A DNA stretch of 64,000 nt, from contig CAZVNZ010000007.1 of NCBI GenBank assembly GCA_964628515.1, positions 1 through 64,000 of the forward strand. The letters run 5' to 3'. This document shows positions 24,420-34,030 of this stretch, piece by piece; position 1 is the first letter of the stretch; each line of letters opens with the position of its first letter. Position numbers and translations under genes: made by a program. The notes below the pieces were generated by a model, which saw only the letters and a list, made by a program, of their open reading frames with translations, was not told the origin of the DNA and did not search any database. The stretch is from CAZVNZ01 sp964628515 (lineage in GTDB: Bacteria; Bacillota; Clostridia; Christensenellales; Christensenellaceae).

Positions 24420-26936
24420 TTGGAAGTGGTAATTTGCCTGTTTTTAGGCTTGCTTGCTTTATATAATTACTATATCTTTAAATTTTTAGACACAATAATA
24501 AGTACACCTCGGGTAAAAAAAGTTTTTAGAATACCTGCAATTATTATAAATGCACTTACGGCATACAGTTTTATTCAGCTTAACTATTCTATGTTAGCGC
24601 TGTTTTTAACCTTGTTTATACTCATTTTTGCAGAAGCGCTTATTTACTATAAAGAAAAACTACTGTTTTTATTTTTTACCGCATCTTCCATAATACTCCA
24701 TTTTACCTCTATTATTGCAATTTGTATTGCGGTAAACTCCCTGTTGCCGGGGTACAGTATTTATAAAATCGCAAATACCACAACGGTGCTTATACCTGTT
24801 TTGTGTTTTGCCCTTAGTATTCTTACCTTATTTCTTGCGGTAGTATCTAAGGGAATGGCGTCTTTGGGGCTTAATTTCCTTACAGCTTCGGGCAATCTTA
24901 TCATGCCTATGGGTATTTGGGCATGTGTGTTTAATATATATTTGTTTGTAAACACAGGCATATATGCCACCCCCGTAAGCTATGCTTTTTTGGCGGTAAA
25001 CCAAATTGTAATGGCTACGGTTATCCTTTGCGGACTGTATATGATTATGTTTTTTACCGCAAAAATAAGCACCCTTTTAGGCTACAAGAAAAAAAGCGAA
25101 GAGCTCCAACTTGCAATGGAAGAAGAACAACTCTACCGTAATTCTATGGAAAAAACCGCCATAGATACGTTTGAAATCAACATCACCAAAAATGTAATGT
25201 TAAAAGGGCTTACCGAATTTAAAAACACCCAAGGCAAAGAAAAAAGCTACACAGGCACAATAGAGCGGTATGCAATTAAAACGGTGTACTCCGAAGATGT
25301 GCGCAATTTTATTAAATGCACCTCCATACCCTACTTGCAAAACGAGTACAACGCAGGGAAAAGGGAGGTTTCTATTGAGTATCGTGCGCTAAATTCCGCA
25401 AAAGAATATATTTGGGTGCGCATGGTGCTAAATATAGCAAGAGACATTATTTCCGGGGGGCTTAAAGCCTATGTTTACATTAAAAATATAGACGAGGAAA
25501 AGAAACAGCAAATCGAGTTGCAATACAAGGCAGAAAGGGACTTACTTACAGGGCTTTACAACAAAGGCACCACCACCAAACTAATTTGCGAGCAACTCAC
25601 ATACAATCAACGTAACGCAAAAGGCGCACTTTTAATGATAGATATAGACAACTTTAAAACCATAAACGACAGCTTAGGGCATACTTATGGTGATGCCGTA
25701 CTAAGCGAGCTTGCAGACAAACTAAAAGAAGTTTTCCGAGGGGACGATATTGTAGGGCGGATAGGTGGAGACGAGTTTATCGCCTTTATGAAAAATGCGG
25801 AGGACGTAAAGGTAATAGAGGCAAAAGCACAAAAAATACTTAAACTTTTTGCAAACACCTATAAAGGCATTAAGGATGAGCACCACTCAATTTCCGGCAG
25901 TGTGGGCATTGCCCTTTTCCCAAAAGACGGCAGCAGTTTTGAAAGTCTGTATAAAAATGCGGATATTGCCCTTTATCACTCTAAAAGCATAGGCAAAAAC
26001 TCTTACAGTTTTTATGTGGATAATTATGTTTTCGGTGGCTATGTAAACACCCGTACAGAAATAGACAGTTATGGGGCGGAGCATCAAAAAAGTTTTAAAG
26101 AAAACCGCATAGAATACGTGTTTAAAATGCTTTACGGCTCTAAAAACCCCATAGACGCCATTTGTAGTGTGTTAGAGCTTATAGCACGACACTTTAAATT
26201 CGAGCGGGGGTACATTTTTGAAACAAGCGAGGACGGCAAAACCACTTCTAATACTTTTGAATGGTGCGAGGAGGGCACAGAGCCTCAAATTAAAAATTTG
26301 CAAAACCTACCCATAGAGGCGGCGCAAACGGCAAACAAGCACTTCTATCAAAATGGAATGTACATTGTAAAAAGCATAGGGGGTTTGCCCGACATAGAGC
26401 GAGAGATTTTAGAGCCTCAAGGTGTAAAATCCATGTTGCAATTTGGGATTTTTGACGACACCAAACTCCTTGGGTTTGTAGGTTTTGATAACTGTAAAAG
26501 GGAAAATGTGCCCTCAAACAAAGATATTGAGGATATTACTACCATTTGCAATATACTCTCCACATTTTTTGTAAAGCAACAAATAAGCACCCATGCCAAA
26601 GAAAAACTAACGCCTGTGTGGTCGGTAATAAATCAGTTAGACAACTACACCTATGGTGTAAACAAAGAAACTTTAGAGGTTGTTTTTATTAGCGATCACC
26701 TAAAAACCGCCTTAGGAGAGGAAAAATTAGGTGGGTACTGCTATAAATACATTCATAACTGCAATGCACCCTGTAAAGACTGCCCTCTTACTAATTTTCA
26801 TAATGCACATACCACAAAAATGCACAATGCCAAACTAAATATGTGGTTTGATTGCTCGGTTGCTCAAATAGACAACGCAACCTGCATTGTAAACTGCACA
26901 GACATTTCCAAGTACGAAAAAGAAAACGTAAGTTGA
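24420..26936 (+). CDS. Membrane-bound diguanylate cyclase (PAS-like, GGDEF, GAF)
   Basis: An 838-residue protein that likely makes c-di-GMP. Residues ~1-215 hold about seven hydrophobic helices. A PAS-like domain (~235-365) follows, then a GGDEF domain with an intact GGDEF signature at 449-453. RxxD (RGDD), the product-inhibition I-site, lies five residues upstream. Residues ~560-730 resemble a GAF domain, and the C-terminal ~100 residues contain a Cys cluster (CNAPCKDC) that might bind metal or sense redox. The start is TTG 24420, behind GGTGG. The membrane part suggests a sensor of a small or lipophilic signal. Confidence 0.82.
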   Translation: MEVVICLFLGLLALYNYYIFKFLDTIISTPRVKKVFRIPAIIINALTAYSFIQLNYSMLALFLTLFILIFAEALIYYKEKLLFLFFTASSIILHFTSIIAICIAVNSLLPGYSIYKIANTTTVLIPVLCFALSILTLFLAVVSKGMASLGLNFLTASGNLIMPMGIWACVFNIYLFVNTGIYATPVSYAFLAVNQIVMATVILCGLYMIMFFTAKISTLLGYKKKSEELQLAMEEEQLYRNSMEKTAIDTFEINITKNVMLKGLTEFKNTQGKEKSYTGTIERYAIKTVYSEDVRNFIKCTSIPYLQNEYNAGKREVSIEYRALNSAKEYIWVRMVLNIARDIISGGLKAYVYIKNIDEEKKQQIELQYKAERDLLTGLYNKGTTTKLICEQLTYNQRNAKGALLMIDIDNFKTINDSLGHTYGDAVLSELADKLKEVFRGDDIVGRIGGDEFIAFMKNAEDVKVIEAKAQKILKLFANTYKGIKDEHHSISGSVGIALFPKDGSSFESLYKNADIALYHSKSIGKNSYSFYVDNYVFGGYVNTRTEIDSYGAEHQKSFKENRIEYVFKMLYGSKNPIDAICSVLELIARHFKFERGYIFETSEDGKTTSNTFEWCEEGTEPQIKNLQNLPIEAAQTANKHFYQNGMYIVKSIGGLPDIEREILEPQGVKSMLQFGIFDDTKLLGFVGFDNCKRENVPSNKDIEDITTICNILSTFFVKQQISTHAKEKLTPVWSVINQLDNYTYGVNKETLEVVFISDHLKTALGEEKLGGYCYKYIHNCNAPCKDCPLTNFHNAHTTKMHNAKLNMWFDCSVAQIDNATCIVNCTDISKYEKENVS

Positions 26937-27254
26937 CTCTTATGGGTAAAAAACGTACAATTTCGGTAAAAACACTTAAAAAAGTCAAAATAATTTAAAA
27001 AGAAAATAAAAAACAATTAAATACTTTACTTTTTTAAATTTACGTGTTAAAATGAGAGCAATTATCAAGTAATTAAAGGGTTTAAGTTAAAATACGGCAA
27101 AATGGCTGTAATATAAGCTTTGGGGATTTTTGCAAGCTTTTAGGTGAAAATTGTCTTATAATGCTTTTTTTGAGTAAGTTTGCAAAACACATAAAAAACC
27201 GCCTATACTAATTATTTTTAGTATCTATATAAATGCAGAAGTGGTAACAGCAAG
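26937..27254 (+). other. 318-base AT-rich spacer, no gene seen
   Basis: No coding potential. It holds an AAGCTT repeat pair (about 27116-27142) that could form a hairpin, and a TATAAT (27157-27162) without a good -35 box. This may be the promoter region of the phosphodiesterase operon. Confidence 0.35.
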
Positions 27255-29474
27255 ATGAAAGCAAAGGCAAAGCATAAAAACAAATCCTCAATAGTTATAA
27301 TGATACTTATAATAGTGCTAATGTTTGTTGCGGTTTTTTACCTTATGCAAACGGTGCAAAGTCTGCTGTACTTAGATGTAAAAATAAATTTAAGCGAAAT
27401 TGCAACTCAAAATAAAGATGTCATTACAAGCAAAATTAAATTGGAGCTAAACAACATAAGTGTTGCGGCAAACCAAATAGTAACGGGTATGGAGTATTCT
27501 AACGACAAGGGGGAGGACGCCCTTAAAAACTCTTACTTTAATTATGTAGACGATAACGCAAACACCGCAATTTTTGTGTCAAAACCGGACGGCACCGCCT
27601 ATTTTTCCGGTGGCGAGGAAGTAAACATTGCAGGGCGCAAATATTTTAGGTTGGGCATAGATGGGCAGGCTAATGTTTCTGAAAAAATAATCTCCCGTGT
27701 GGACGGCGAGGAAAAATTTGTGTTGTGCGTACCCTTAATTAAGGACGGGCAAATCATAGGCACTATGCAAAAATTCTACTCTGTTGAAGAAATGTACGAC
27801 ATTTGTGCAATATCTTTGTTTTCTTCCCAAGGGTATATGTACATTATTAACGACGACGGCTACATTGTACTAAGCAGCAACCCCGAAGGGTACGCAGACG
27901 AGTCGGACAACTACTACCGTATGCTTTTTACTCAGGGTAATAAAGAGGACTCCAAAAGGATAGCGGACGATATAATAGCAAACAAATCCGGCTTTATGGA
28001 AACACGCATAAACGACGAGCAAACCTTCTCCGCCTACACACCCGTGGAGGACTTGCACAACTGGTATTTAATTTCAAACGTACCTTCAAGCACCGTGTCT
28101 TCCAACGCAAATATTGTAATACAACTGTTTTATATTATATTGATAGTTATAGTGTCAACGTTCACCATAGGTATAATTTATTTTAGATACACCAAAAACA
28201 AACAGCAGGCGGAAATTACACGCATAGCCTACGTAGACCCTGTAACAAATGGGGATACCTACAACAAGTTTTCCAACTCCGTAAGCGAAATTTTAAATGA
28301 AAACAAAGAGCTTCAGCATTGTATAGTTTCTTTTGATATAGATAATTTCAAATACATAAATAAATACTATGGTTTTGATTACGGAGATCAAGTACTAAGC
28401 AAGATTTATAAGTTGATACACGCACAGTTAAGCAAAAACGAAAGGGTAGCCAGAGACTCGGGAGACCACTTTGTAATACTGCTTGAAAACGCAAATCAAG
28501 AGCGTATAGAAAAGATACTTAATTCTGTTCAGTTTGACGAAAGCACGATTTATCTGTCCGCAGGGGTGTACAACATAACCGATATTAATGAAAGCACAAG
28601 TTTAATGTTGGATAAAGCGTCTACGGCGGCACAAACGATAAAAGGCAAGCCCAACCAACGTTTGGCGTACTACTCCACAGAGTTTGACGACCAAATGATT
28701 AAAAACGAGCAAATAAAGCGCAATATAGAGCAAGCCCTAAAAAACAAGGAAATAGTGCCCTACTTTCAACCCAAAGTGGATATTTTTACGGGTAAATTAG
28801 TAGGCACGGAAGCCCTTGCAAGGTGGATAACCCCCGAAGGCAAGCTGATACCACCGGGCGAGTTTATACCGGTGTGCGAGCAAACAGGGCTTATTGTAGA
28901 TATAGATATGGCGATATTTGAGGGTGTTTTGGAATTTTTGCAACGTAATTTACAGGCAAATATTAAATGCGTGCCCGTATCTGTAAACTTTTCCCGTATG
29001 CACCTGCAAGACAAAGGTTTTCTTGAAAAAATCATAGAAAAGATGCAAAAATACAATGTGCCTTACAACTTAATAGAAATAGAATTAACGGAAAGCGTAA
29101 TTTTTGAGCATTACGAAATTATGACGGACTTTATAAACCGCCTCCACGAATACGGCTTGCTGGTGTCTATGGACGACTTCGGCTCGGGGTATTCCTCTCT
29201 TAATATGCTAAAAGACGTGCCCATAGATATAGTTAAAATAGACAGAGAGTTTTTAAGGGATACCTCGGACAGCTACAAGCAGAGGGTAATATTTTCCGCA
29301 ATTATACAAATGGCACGCAGGCTAAACATAAACGTAGTGGCAGAGGGTGTGGAAACAATAGAAAACATAGATATGATGAAGGAATTTGGTTGCAAAATAG
29401 CACAAGGTTTCTATTATGCAAAACCAATGCCACAGTCGCAGTACGAAATCATACTTAAGAAAGGGTTTATATGA
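27255..29474 (+). CDS. Cache-type sensor c-di-GMP phosphodiesterase (degenerate GGDEF, EAL)
   Basis: A 739-residue membrane sensor. Helices at ~13-35 and ~287-312 frame an extracytoplasmic Cache-like domain (YFRLGIDGQANVSEKI, VPLIKDGQIIGTM). The GGDEF domain is degenerate (SGDHF at 402-406), so cyclase activity is unlikely. The EAL domain looks active: EALARW at 519-524, then the DDFGSGYSSL loop 6 region, KIDREFL and EGVE. It should degrade c-di-GMP, perhaps with the degenerate GGDEF as a GTP-binding regulator. The stop overlaps the start of a sugar-binding lipoprotein gene by four bases. Confidence 0.87.
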   Translation: MKAKAKHKNKSSIVIMILIIVLMFVAVFYLMQTVQSLLYLDVKINLSEIATQNKDVITSKIKLELNNISVAANQIVTGMEYSNDKGEDALKNSYFNYVDDNANTAIFVSKPDGTAYFSGGEEVNIAGRKYFRLGIDGQANVSEKIISRVDGEEKFVLCVPLIKDGQIIGTMQKFYSVEEMYDICAISLFSSQGYMYIINDDGYIVLSSNPEGYADESDNYYRMLFTQGNKEDSKRIADDIIANKSGFMETRINDEQTFSAYTPVEDLHNWYLISNVPSSTVSSNANIVIQLFYIILIVIVSTFTIGIIYFRYTKNKQQAEITRIAYVDPVTNGDTYNKFSNSVSEILNENKELQHCIVSFDIDNFKYINKYYGFDYGDQVLSKIYKLIHAQLSKNERVARDSGDHFVILLENANQERIEKILNSVQFDESTIYLSAGVYNITDINESTSLMLDKASTAAQTIKGKPNQRLAYYSTEFDDQMIKNEQIKRNIEQALKNKEIVPYFQPKVDIFTGKLVGTEALARWITPEGKLIPPGEFIPVCEQTGLIVDIDMAIFEGVLEFLQRNLQANIKCVPVSVNFSRMHLQDKGFLEKIIEKMQKYNVPYNLIEIELTESVIFEHYEIMTDFINRLHEYGLLVSMDDFGSGYSSLNMLKDVPIDIVKIDREFLRDTSDSYKQRVIFSAIIQMARRLNINVVAEGVETIENIDMMKEFGCKIAQGFYYAKPMPQSQYEIILKKGFI

Positions 29475-30481
29475 TGAAAAAATTTATTGTGATTATCTGC
29501 ATAACCGCCTTGCTTTTTGTGGGGCTAACAGGTTGCGGTTTTGGAAACAAACAGGTTAAAATAGGTGTATCTTTAGGTGTAGGCGAGGCAAAGCGCTGGG
29601 AGATGGAAAGCGAATATATGAAAGAATACGCAGCCACCCTACCAAACACGAGTATAGAGGTGCGCTTAAATAAAACGGACAAGCCCAAAACCCAAACCCA
29701 AGATTGCATAGAAATGATAGACAGCGGTATAGACGTACTTGTACTAACCCCACGAGATGTCAACGATGCAAAGGAAATTTTAGAGTACGCAAAGGAAAAA
29801 AAAGTACCCGTTTTAAATTATGCCCGTGTACTTTTAGGGGACAGCTCGGACTTATTTGTGGGGTACGACAGCAGTAAAATGGGGCAGGATATGGGCAGAT
29901 ACCTAACGGAAATGGTGTATAAAGGGGACTACATAATACTAAGAGGCGACAACGGAGACTACAACGCCTCATTGCTATACAACGGCACAATGCGCTACAT
30001 AGACCCGAATAATCCGGAAATAAATATAATATTGGATGCGGAAGTACCAAAATGGTCCGCAGAGGAGGCAAAAAAAATTCTTAGGGATGCCATAACAAAA
30101 AATGGAAATAAAATAGATGCAATACTTGCACCAAACGATAAACTGGCAGGTGTGGCAGTAGAAGTGCTAAAAGAGCTAAACATTACAAATCCGGTAGTAA
30201 TAACGGGTATGGACGGAGAAATAGAAGCACTAAAACGCATAGTAGCGGGCACGCAAGGCATGACAATCTACATGGATTTAAAAGAGCTTGCAACCACGGC
30301 AATACAAGAAGCCTATAATATTGCAAGCGGTCGGACTGTAAATATAAATGCGGAATTTGACAATTTAAGCGATGTCGGCATAGACTCCTATCTAATTTCC
30401 GGCAGAGTGGTTACAAAGGAAAACCTAGACAAAGTGCTTATAGAGCCTGGGTATTTTACTTACGAAGAAATTTATGGGTGA
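29471..30481 (+). CDS. Sugar-binding lipoprotein coupled to the phosphodiesterase
   Basis: A 336-residue periplasmic-binding-protein-type lipoprotein (type 1 fold, xylose/ribose-binding group). The lipobox is LTGC (Cys22). Motifs such as GVSLGVGEAKRWEMES, VLTPRD, PVLNYARVL, ILRGDNGDYNA and APNDKLAGVAVEVL match XylF-like proteins. Its ATG overlaps the phosphodiesterase stop (ATGA). No permease or ATPase gene is near, so it more likely acts as a ligand receptor for the Cache sensor than as a transporter part (inference). The stop is followed by the recurring GGTGATG word and a large hairpin. Confidence 0.85.
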   Translation: MMKKFIVIICITALLFVGLTGCGFGNKQVKIGVSLGVGEAKRWEMESEYMKEYAATLPNTSIEVRLNKTDKPKTQTQDCIEMIDSGIDVLVLTPRDVNDAKEILEYAKEKKVPVLNYARVLLGDSSDLFVGYDSSKMGQDMGRYLTEMVYKGDYIILRGDNGDYNASLLYNGTMRYIDPNNPEINIILDAEVPKWSAEEAKKILRDAITKNGNKIDAILAPNDKLAGVAVEVLKELNITNPVVITGMDGEIEALKRIVAGTQGMTIYMDLKELATTAIQEAYNIASGRTVNINAEFDNLSDVGIDSYLISGRVVTKENLDKVLIEPGYFTYEEIYG

Positions 30482-30506
30482 TGGTGATGTGTGGGTACAA
30501 CCTTTG

Positions 30507-30560
30507 TTGAGGTTAGATAACGATACCTTTTTGAAAGGGCGTTGTCTAACCTCAATTTTA
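30507..30560 (+). terminator. Long-stem terminator-like hairpin
   Basis: A 16-bp stem with one wobble pair (30507-30522 with 30540-30555), a loop that can pair further (CCTTT/AAAGG), and a short T run. It closes the phosphodiesterase/binding-protein operon. Confidence 0.7.
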
Positions 30561-30597
30561 TGTTAAATAGCTATACTTTTTACATCTGCACCTTACT

Positions 30598-30732
30598 GTG
30601 AAAACTATTATATTTAGATGGATATTTACTTATTACAACAGATATAGAGTGTATACGTCAAATGAAGGTGGGTATCCTCCATTGGTAAAGCGTGAGAAGT
30701 TCAGTAATGAATTTTTAGATTTGGTGGCTTAA
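30598..30732 (+). pseudogene. Remnant of IS3-family transposase OrfB C-terminus
   Basis: A 44-codon frame reads FRWIFTYYNRYRVYT, then GGYPP and LVKREKF. This resembles the end of IS3-family integrase-core transposases (W-I-x-x-Y-Y-N-x-x-R...PP). No start or upstream catalytic domain remains. The following AT-rich DNA (CTACTTTTATTGACA near 30754-30771) may be the old IS end. Confidence 0.45.
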
Positions 30733-30981
30733 TATTTTGTTCGAAGCTTTTTACTCTACTTTTATTGACAATTCCATTAATAGCTTTAAGCGAATTTTAG
30801 GCTCGCTTGTTTGCTGTATCTATTTTTTCCTGTTGTTAAATAAATACACATAGTTCTTTTCTTTTATGTGTAACATTTTTTATTTGCTTGTCTTAACTTA
30901 ATGACATTGGGAACATTTTCCCCTCCTCGTCCCTCTGCACTCCCTTACCCCCCATAATGCCCTTGGTTTAAGTTTTGGGGT
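30733..30981. other. Non-coding stretch after the transposase remnant
   Basis: AT-rich sequence with no credible frame, ending in a C-rich patch (about 30919-30960). I see no gene or known RNA here. Confidence 0.4.
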
Positions 30982-31034
30982 TTGGGTATTCCTCTTTTTT
31001 GTTTGGGCTTGCGTTTGAGGTGCTGTTTCTAATA
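30982..31034 (+). repeat. Dispersed intergenic element, copy B
   Basis: It matches copy C almost base for base across TTGGGTATTCCTCTTTTTTG, TTTGGGCTTGCGTTTG and GGTGCT, then TTTCTAAT. The terminal repeat is lost on the right. Confidence 0.65.
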
Positions 31035-31064
31035 ATTATCAATTCTGCATTATCCATTTTCAAT

Positions 31065-31096
31065 TAAAAAAAGGGCCCTGCCCCGGCAAAGACCCT
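31065..31096 (-). terminator. Intrinsic terminator of the BTAD regulator gene
   Basis: Minus strand: GGGTC/GGCCC and GCC/GGC stem segments followed by seven or more T. It starts 36 bases beyond the stop codon. Confidence 0.75.
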
Positions 31097-31131
31097 AAAT
31101 GAATATCAAAACTAACCACCAACAACTAAAA

Positions 31132-32388
31132 TCACTCCCAATTAACACTCTCTCCTATCTGATACTCCTCCGAGATGCTTTCTAAATCCATTGCGGAAAT
31201 TGTCTTGCAATCTATTCTGGTGTAGTTCATTTTGGATTGCTTGTAGTAGTTTGCTCTTATGCGCTGGGCTACTACATCGCAGTTTTCTCTGTTTATTTCG
31301 GGTAGCATTATTAAAAATTGAGCGGAGCTGTACCTTGTGTATACATCCCCCCTTCTGCATGCCTTTATTACCGCTTTGTGAAAACTCTCCGCTGCTTTTG
31401 TAAGCTCCTCCCCTTTTGCCGGTGCCGTGCCATCCGTTAGGGATATGGTGCATAGCATTAGGTATATGGATTGTCCGCTTCTTTGCATATGGCGTACTAC
31501 AAAACTGTATATGTTGGAAAATACCGCTAAATTACAGTAATATGCCCCGTGCTTATACTCCCCTTCCGCTATGCTTGCACGGACGTCGTCCATACTGTGG
31601 GCGGTGTTGTTAAGCCCGGAGGTTATTTCCATGTGTAGCTCTGTTAGCTTTGCCGAGGGGGATATGCCAAGGTCGTTATATAAAATTTCGGTTATTCTGT
31701 CGTACTCTCTTATGGCGTCCTTCTTTAAATTAAGTTTGTACAGGGCGTAGATGTGCATACATGCAATATCATCATCATAAGGAAAAAGGGCAATGCCGTT
31801 TTTTAAATGGGAGGATAGCTTTATGTACTCTCCGCTTTCGCTTACTATTCTAAATGCTGTCCTTAAACAAAAGGTAAACATATTTTTGTATTTTATGGAA
31901 TACTCCGCCACCCAAAGCTCTTCGGAAAAGGGGAGAAAATCCCCCTTGTATAATTCCATTGCCTTTAAGCAAGTGTTAAATATTTTGGTGTTTTCTTTTA
32001 TGTCCGCATTATGTATTTCTTCCACAAGCTCCTCGAATTTATGGACATCAATATCCACCTCAAAATCCGGAAAAAAGCCGTAGGCGTTCTTTCTGTATAT
32101 TATACAGCTTTTGTCTATACCCACCGCATCAAACATTTTGCGTAGTCTGTATACTATGTTTTTTAGTATGCTTATGGCGTTAAAGTCGTCGTCGCTTATT
32201 AATAGCTCTTTTAGTAGATGGGTTTGGGAAATCATGGTGTTTTTGTGGCACAAGAAATATTTAAGCAGAGAAACTACTTTGTTTCCCTTAGATTTGCCGT
32301 CAATAACAGAAACGCTATCGTACAGCACGCTAAAGTTTCCAAACATTTTTACTTGAAGTATTTTTGTGTCGCTCTTCTCACTAATCAT
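31132..32388 (-). CDS. BTAD-domain transcriptional regulator with degenerate GGDEF-like C-terminus
   Basis: A 418-residue SARP-like regulator. An OmpR-type winged helix occupies residues ~10-105 (LQVKMFGNFSV, LLKYFLCHKN, LKNIVYRLRKMF). A bacterial transcriptional activation domain with TPR-like helices follows (~110-255, MELYKGDFLPF, AIREYDRITEILYNDLGI). The last ~130 residues look like a degenerate nucleotide-cyclase/GGDEF fold (GDVYTRYSSAQFLIMLPE) without the signature. The gene is divergent from the fatty acid operon, so it may control it or itself; this is inference. The ribosome binding site is TAGGGAT. Confidence 0.72.
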   Translation of the reverse strand: MISEKSDTKILQVKMFGNFSVLYDSVSVIDGKSKGNKVVSLLKYFLCHKNTMISQTHLLKELLISDDDFNAISILKNIVYRLRKMFDAVGIDKSCIIYRKNAYGFFPDFEVDIDVHKFEELVEEIHNADIKENTKIFNTCLKAMELYKGDFLPFSEELWVAEYSIKYKNMFTFCLRTAFRIVSESGEYIKLSSHLKNGIALFPYDDDIACMHIYALYKLNLKKDAIREYDRITEILYNDLGISPSAKLTELHMEITSGLNNTAHSMDDVRASIAEGEYKHGAYYCNLAVFSNIYSFVVRHMQRSGQSIYLMLCTISLTDGTAPAKGEELTKAAESFHKAVIKACRRGDVYTRYSSAQFLIMLPEINRENCDVVAQRIRANYYKQSKMNYTRIDCKTISAMDLESISEEYQIGESVNWE

Positions 32389-32472
32389 ATCCCTACCTGC
32401 AAGCCTTATTACTAAGTGCCTTTTTTACAAAGTATATATATTATATCGAACATTTTATTACAGATATTATAA

Positions 32473-32501
32473 ATTTTAGCATAAAAAATCAAATTTGACA
32501 A
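32473..32501 (-). promoter_or_regulatory. Putative promoter and operator of the BTAD regulator gene
   Basis: Minus strand: TTGTCA (32496-32501), 17 bases, TAAAAT (32473-32478). The perfect 10-bp palindrome TCAAATTTGA (32489-32498) overlaps the -35 box and could be an operator. Confidence 0.45.
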
Positions 32502-32684
32502 TAACCAAGTAAAAATTCACATATTCCCAAAAGATTTCTACTAAAGCGGTATTTTTTTACTTAAATAGTATTTATATGCACATCAAAGGGGATGAAGTCA
32601 AAAATACTCTTATTTATAAAGCATATCTTTGGTTTGTAATATCGGTAAATTATAAAGCAAATTTGCTCAAATTCCACAAATTTA

Positions 32685-32713
32685 TTGACATTTGATGTAT
32701 TTTATCATATTAT
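32685..32713 (+). promoter_or_regulatory. Promoter of the fatty acid biosynthesis operon
   Basis: TTGACA (32685-32690), 17 bases, TATTAT (32708-32713), giving a ~43-base leader to fabH. The divergent gap (32389-32762) holds only this promoter, the regulator promoter and AT-rich DNA. Confidence 0.6.
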
Positions 32714-32762
32714 TATCCTTAGGAAAATGTGCAAAAAATGTAGAATATGTATGGAGATATTA

Positions 32763-33713
32763 ATGAGTATAAAAATATTGGGAACGGGCAGCTATCTTCC
32801 ACCAAAGGTTATGACAAACGCAGATTTTGAAAAGTTTTTAGACACCTCGGACGAATGGATTACAACAAGAACAGGCATTAAACGCAGACACATAGTAGAA
32901 GACGAGCAAAACGTAGATATGTGTGTAATAGCTGCAAATAAAGCACTTAAAGCCGCAGGGGTAAATAAAGGGGATATTACAGGAATTATTTGCGCATCCG
33001 TTACAAACGAGATGTGCGTACCCACCATTGCAAGCCAAGTGGGCAGAGCAATGGAGCTTGACGGATGCTTTGCATTTGATATAAACGCAGCTTGCACAGG
33101 CTTTGTATATGCCTTAAAGGTGGCAGAGGGCATGTGCGCTTTGGCGGACGAAACCCTACTGGTATTAGGCACGGAAACCCTCTCTCGCCTTATGAACTAC
33201 GAGGACAGAAGCACTTGCGTAATTTTTGCGGACGGTGCAGGGGCGGCAATAGTAAAAAGAGGGGATAACCTAAAATACCTTAAGCTACACGCTACGGCAG
33301 ACGTCGGACATTCTTTGGAAATACCCGGACTTAACTTTAGCCTTAAAGAAAAAACGCCCAAGTTTTCCTACGTAACTATGGACGGCAAAGAAATTTATAA
33401 GTTTGCCACAAAAGAGGCGGAGCGCATAATCTTAGAGGCAATGGACGAGCTTAACCTTACCAAAGACGATATAGACCACTTTTTAATTCATCAAGCAAAT
33501 GTACGAATTATCGCCGCTATATCCAAAAGGTTAGAAGCGCCTATGGAAAAGTTTTATGTAAATATACAAGAGGTGGGCAATGTGTCCTCCGCAAGCATAC
33601 CCATAGCCTTAGACGAAATGTTTAAGCAAGGCTTGCTAAAAACGGGAGACAAACTCCTCCTTGCAGGGTTTGGTGGGGGGCTAACCTCCGGCTGCGGTGT
33701 GTACGTGGTGTAA
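32763..33713 (+). CDS. fabH: 3-oxoacyl-ACP synthase III
   Basis: A 316-residue condensing enzyme that starts fatty acid synthesis from acyl-CoA and malonyl-ACP. The catalytic triad is visible: Cys111 in NAACTGF, His in FLIHQANVRI and Asn in VGNVSSASIP. ATG 32763 has GGAG upstream and the standard N-terminus MSIKILGTGSYLP; the longer frame starts inside the promoter and is rejected. It is first in an eleven-gene fab/acc operon. Confidence 0.95.
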   Translation: MSIKILGTGSYLPPKVMTNADFEKFLDTSDEWITTRTGIKRRHIVEDEQNVDMCVIAANKALKAAGVNKGDITGIICASVTNEMCVPTIASQVGRAMELDGCFAFDINAACTGFVYALKVAEGMCALADETLLVLGTETLSRLMNYEDRSTCVIFADGAGAAIVKRGDNLKYLKLHATADVGHSLEIPGLNFSLKEKTPKFSYVTMDGKEIYKFATKEAERIILEAMDELNLTKDDIDHFLIHQANVRIIAAISKRLEAPMEKFYVNIQEVGNVSSASIPIALDEMFKQGLLKTGDKLLLAGFGGGLTSGCGVYVV

Positions 33714-33811
33714 GGGCAAAATAAAGCAAACTTAAAGCAGACTATATAAATAAGTATACAACGCTTTATGCGTTATATAATATACAATACAAAAAACAAG
33801 GAGAAAAGAAA

Positions 33812-34030
33812 ATGATATTTGAGAAAATTGCAGAGATAATCAGCGACAAAATGGATATGGACGTTAACGAAATAACACAGGATTCTACCTTTGAAAGCCT
33901 AAAAATAGACAGCTTAGACATGGTAGAAATAGTTATGGACATAGAAGAAGAGTTTGATGTATCCATAGAAGAAGCAGAAAACCTCAAAAGTGTTGCAGAT
34001 TTAGTTGCATATATAGAAGAAAACAAATGA
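33812..34030 (+). CDS. acpP: Acyl carrier protein
   Basis: A 72-residue acidic helical carrier. The phosphopantetheine Ser is in KIDSLDMVEIVMDIEEEF. It carries growing acyl chains for the Fab enzymes. AAGGAG precedes ATG. Its last codons overlap the fabK start by four bases. The 98-base gap after fabH includes a small AACGC/GCGTT hairpin but no terminator. Confidence 0.93.
   Translation: MIFEKIAEIISDKMDMDVNEITQDSTFESLKIDSLDMVEIVMDIEEEFDVSIEEAENLKSVADLVAYIEENK

Noticed and set aside
30400..32388. ABC transporter partners for the coupled sugar-binding lipoprotein
   Set aside because: No permease or ATPase frame exists on either strand around it; the nearest transporter genes are 20 kb away and have their own binding protein.
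32685..32762. Longer FabH from TTG 32685
   Set aside because: That codon is the start of the TTGACA box; the extension is not FabH-like and lacks a ribosome binding site.
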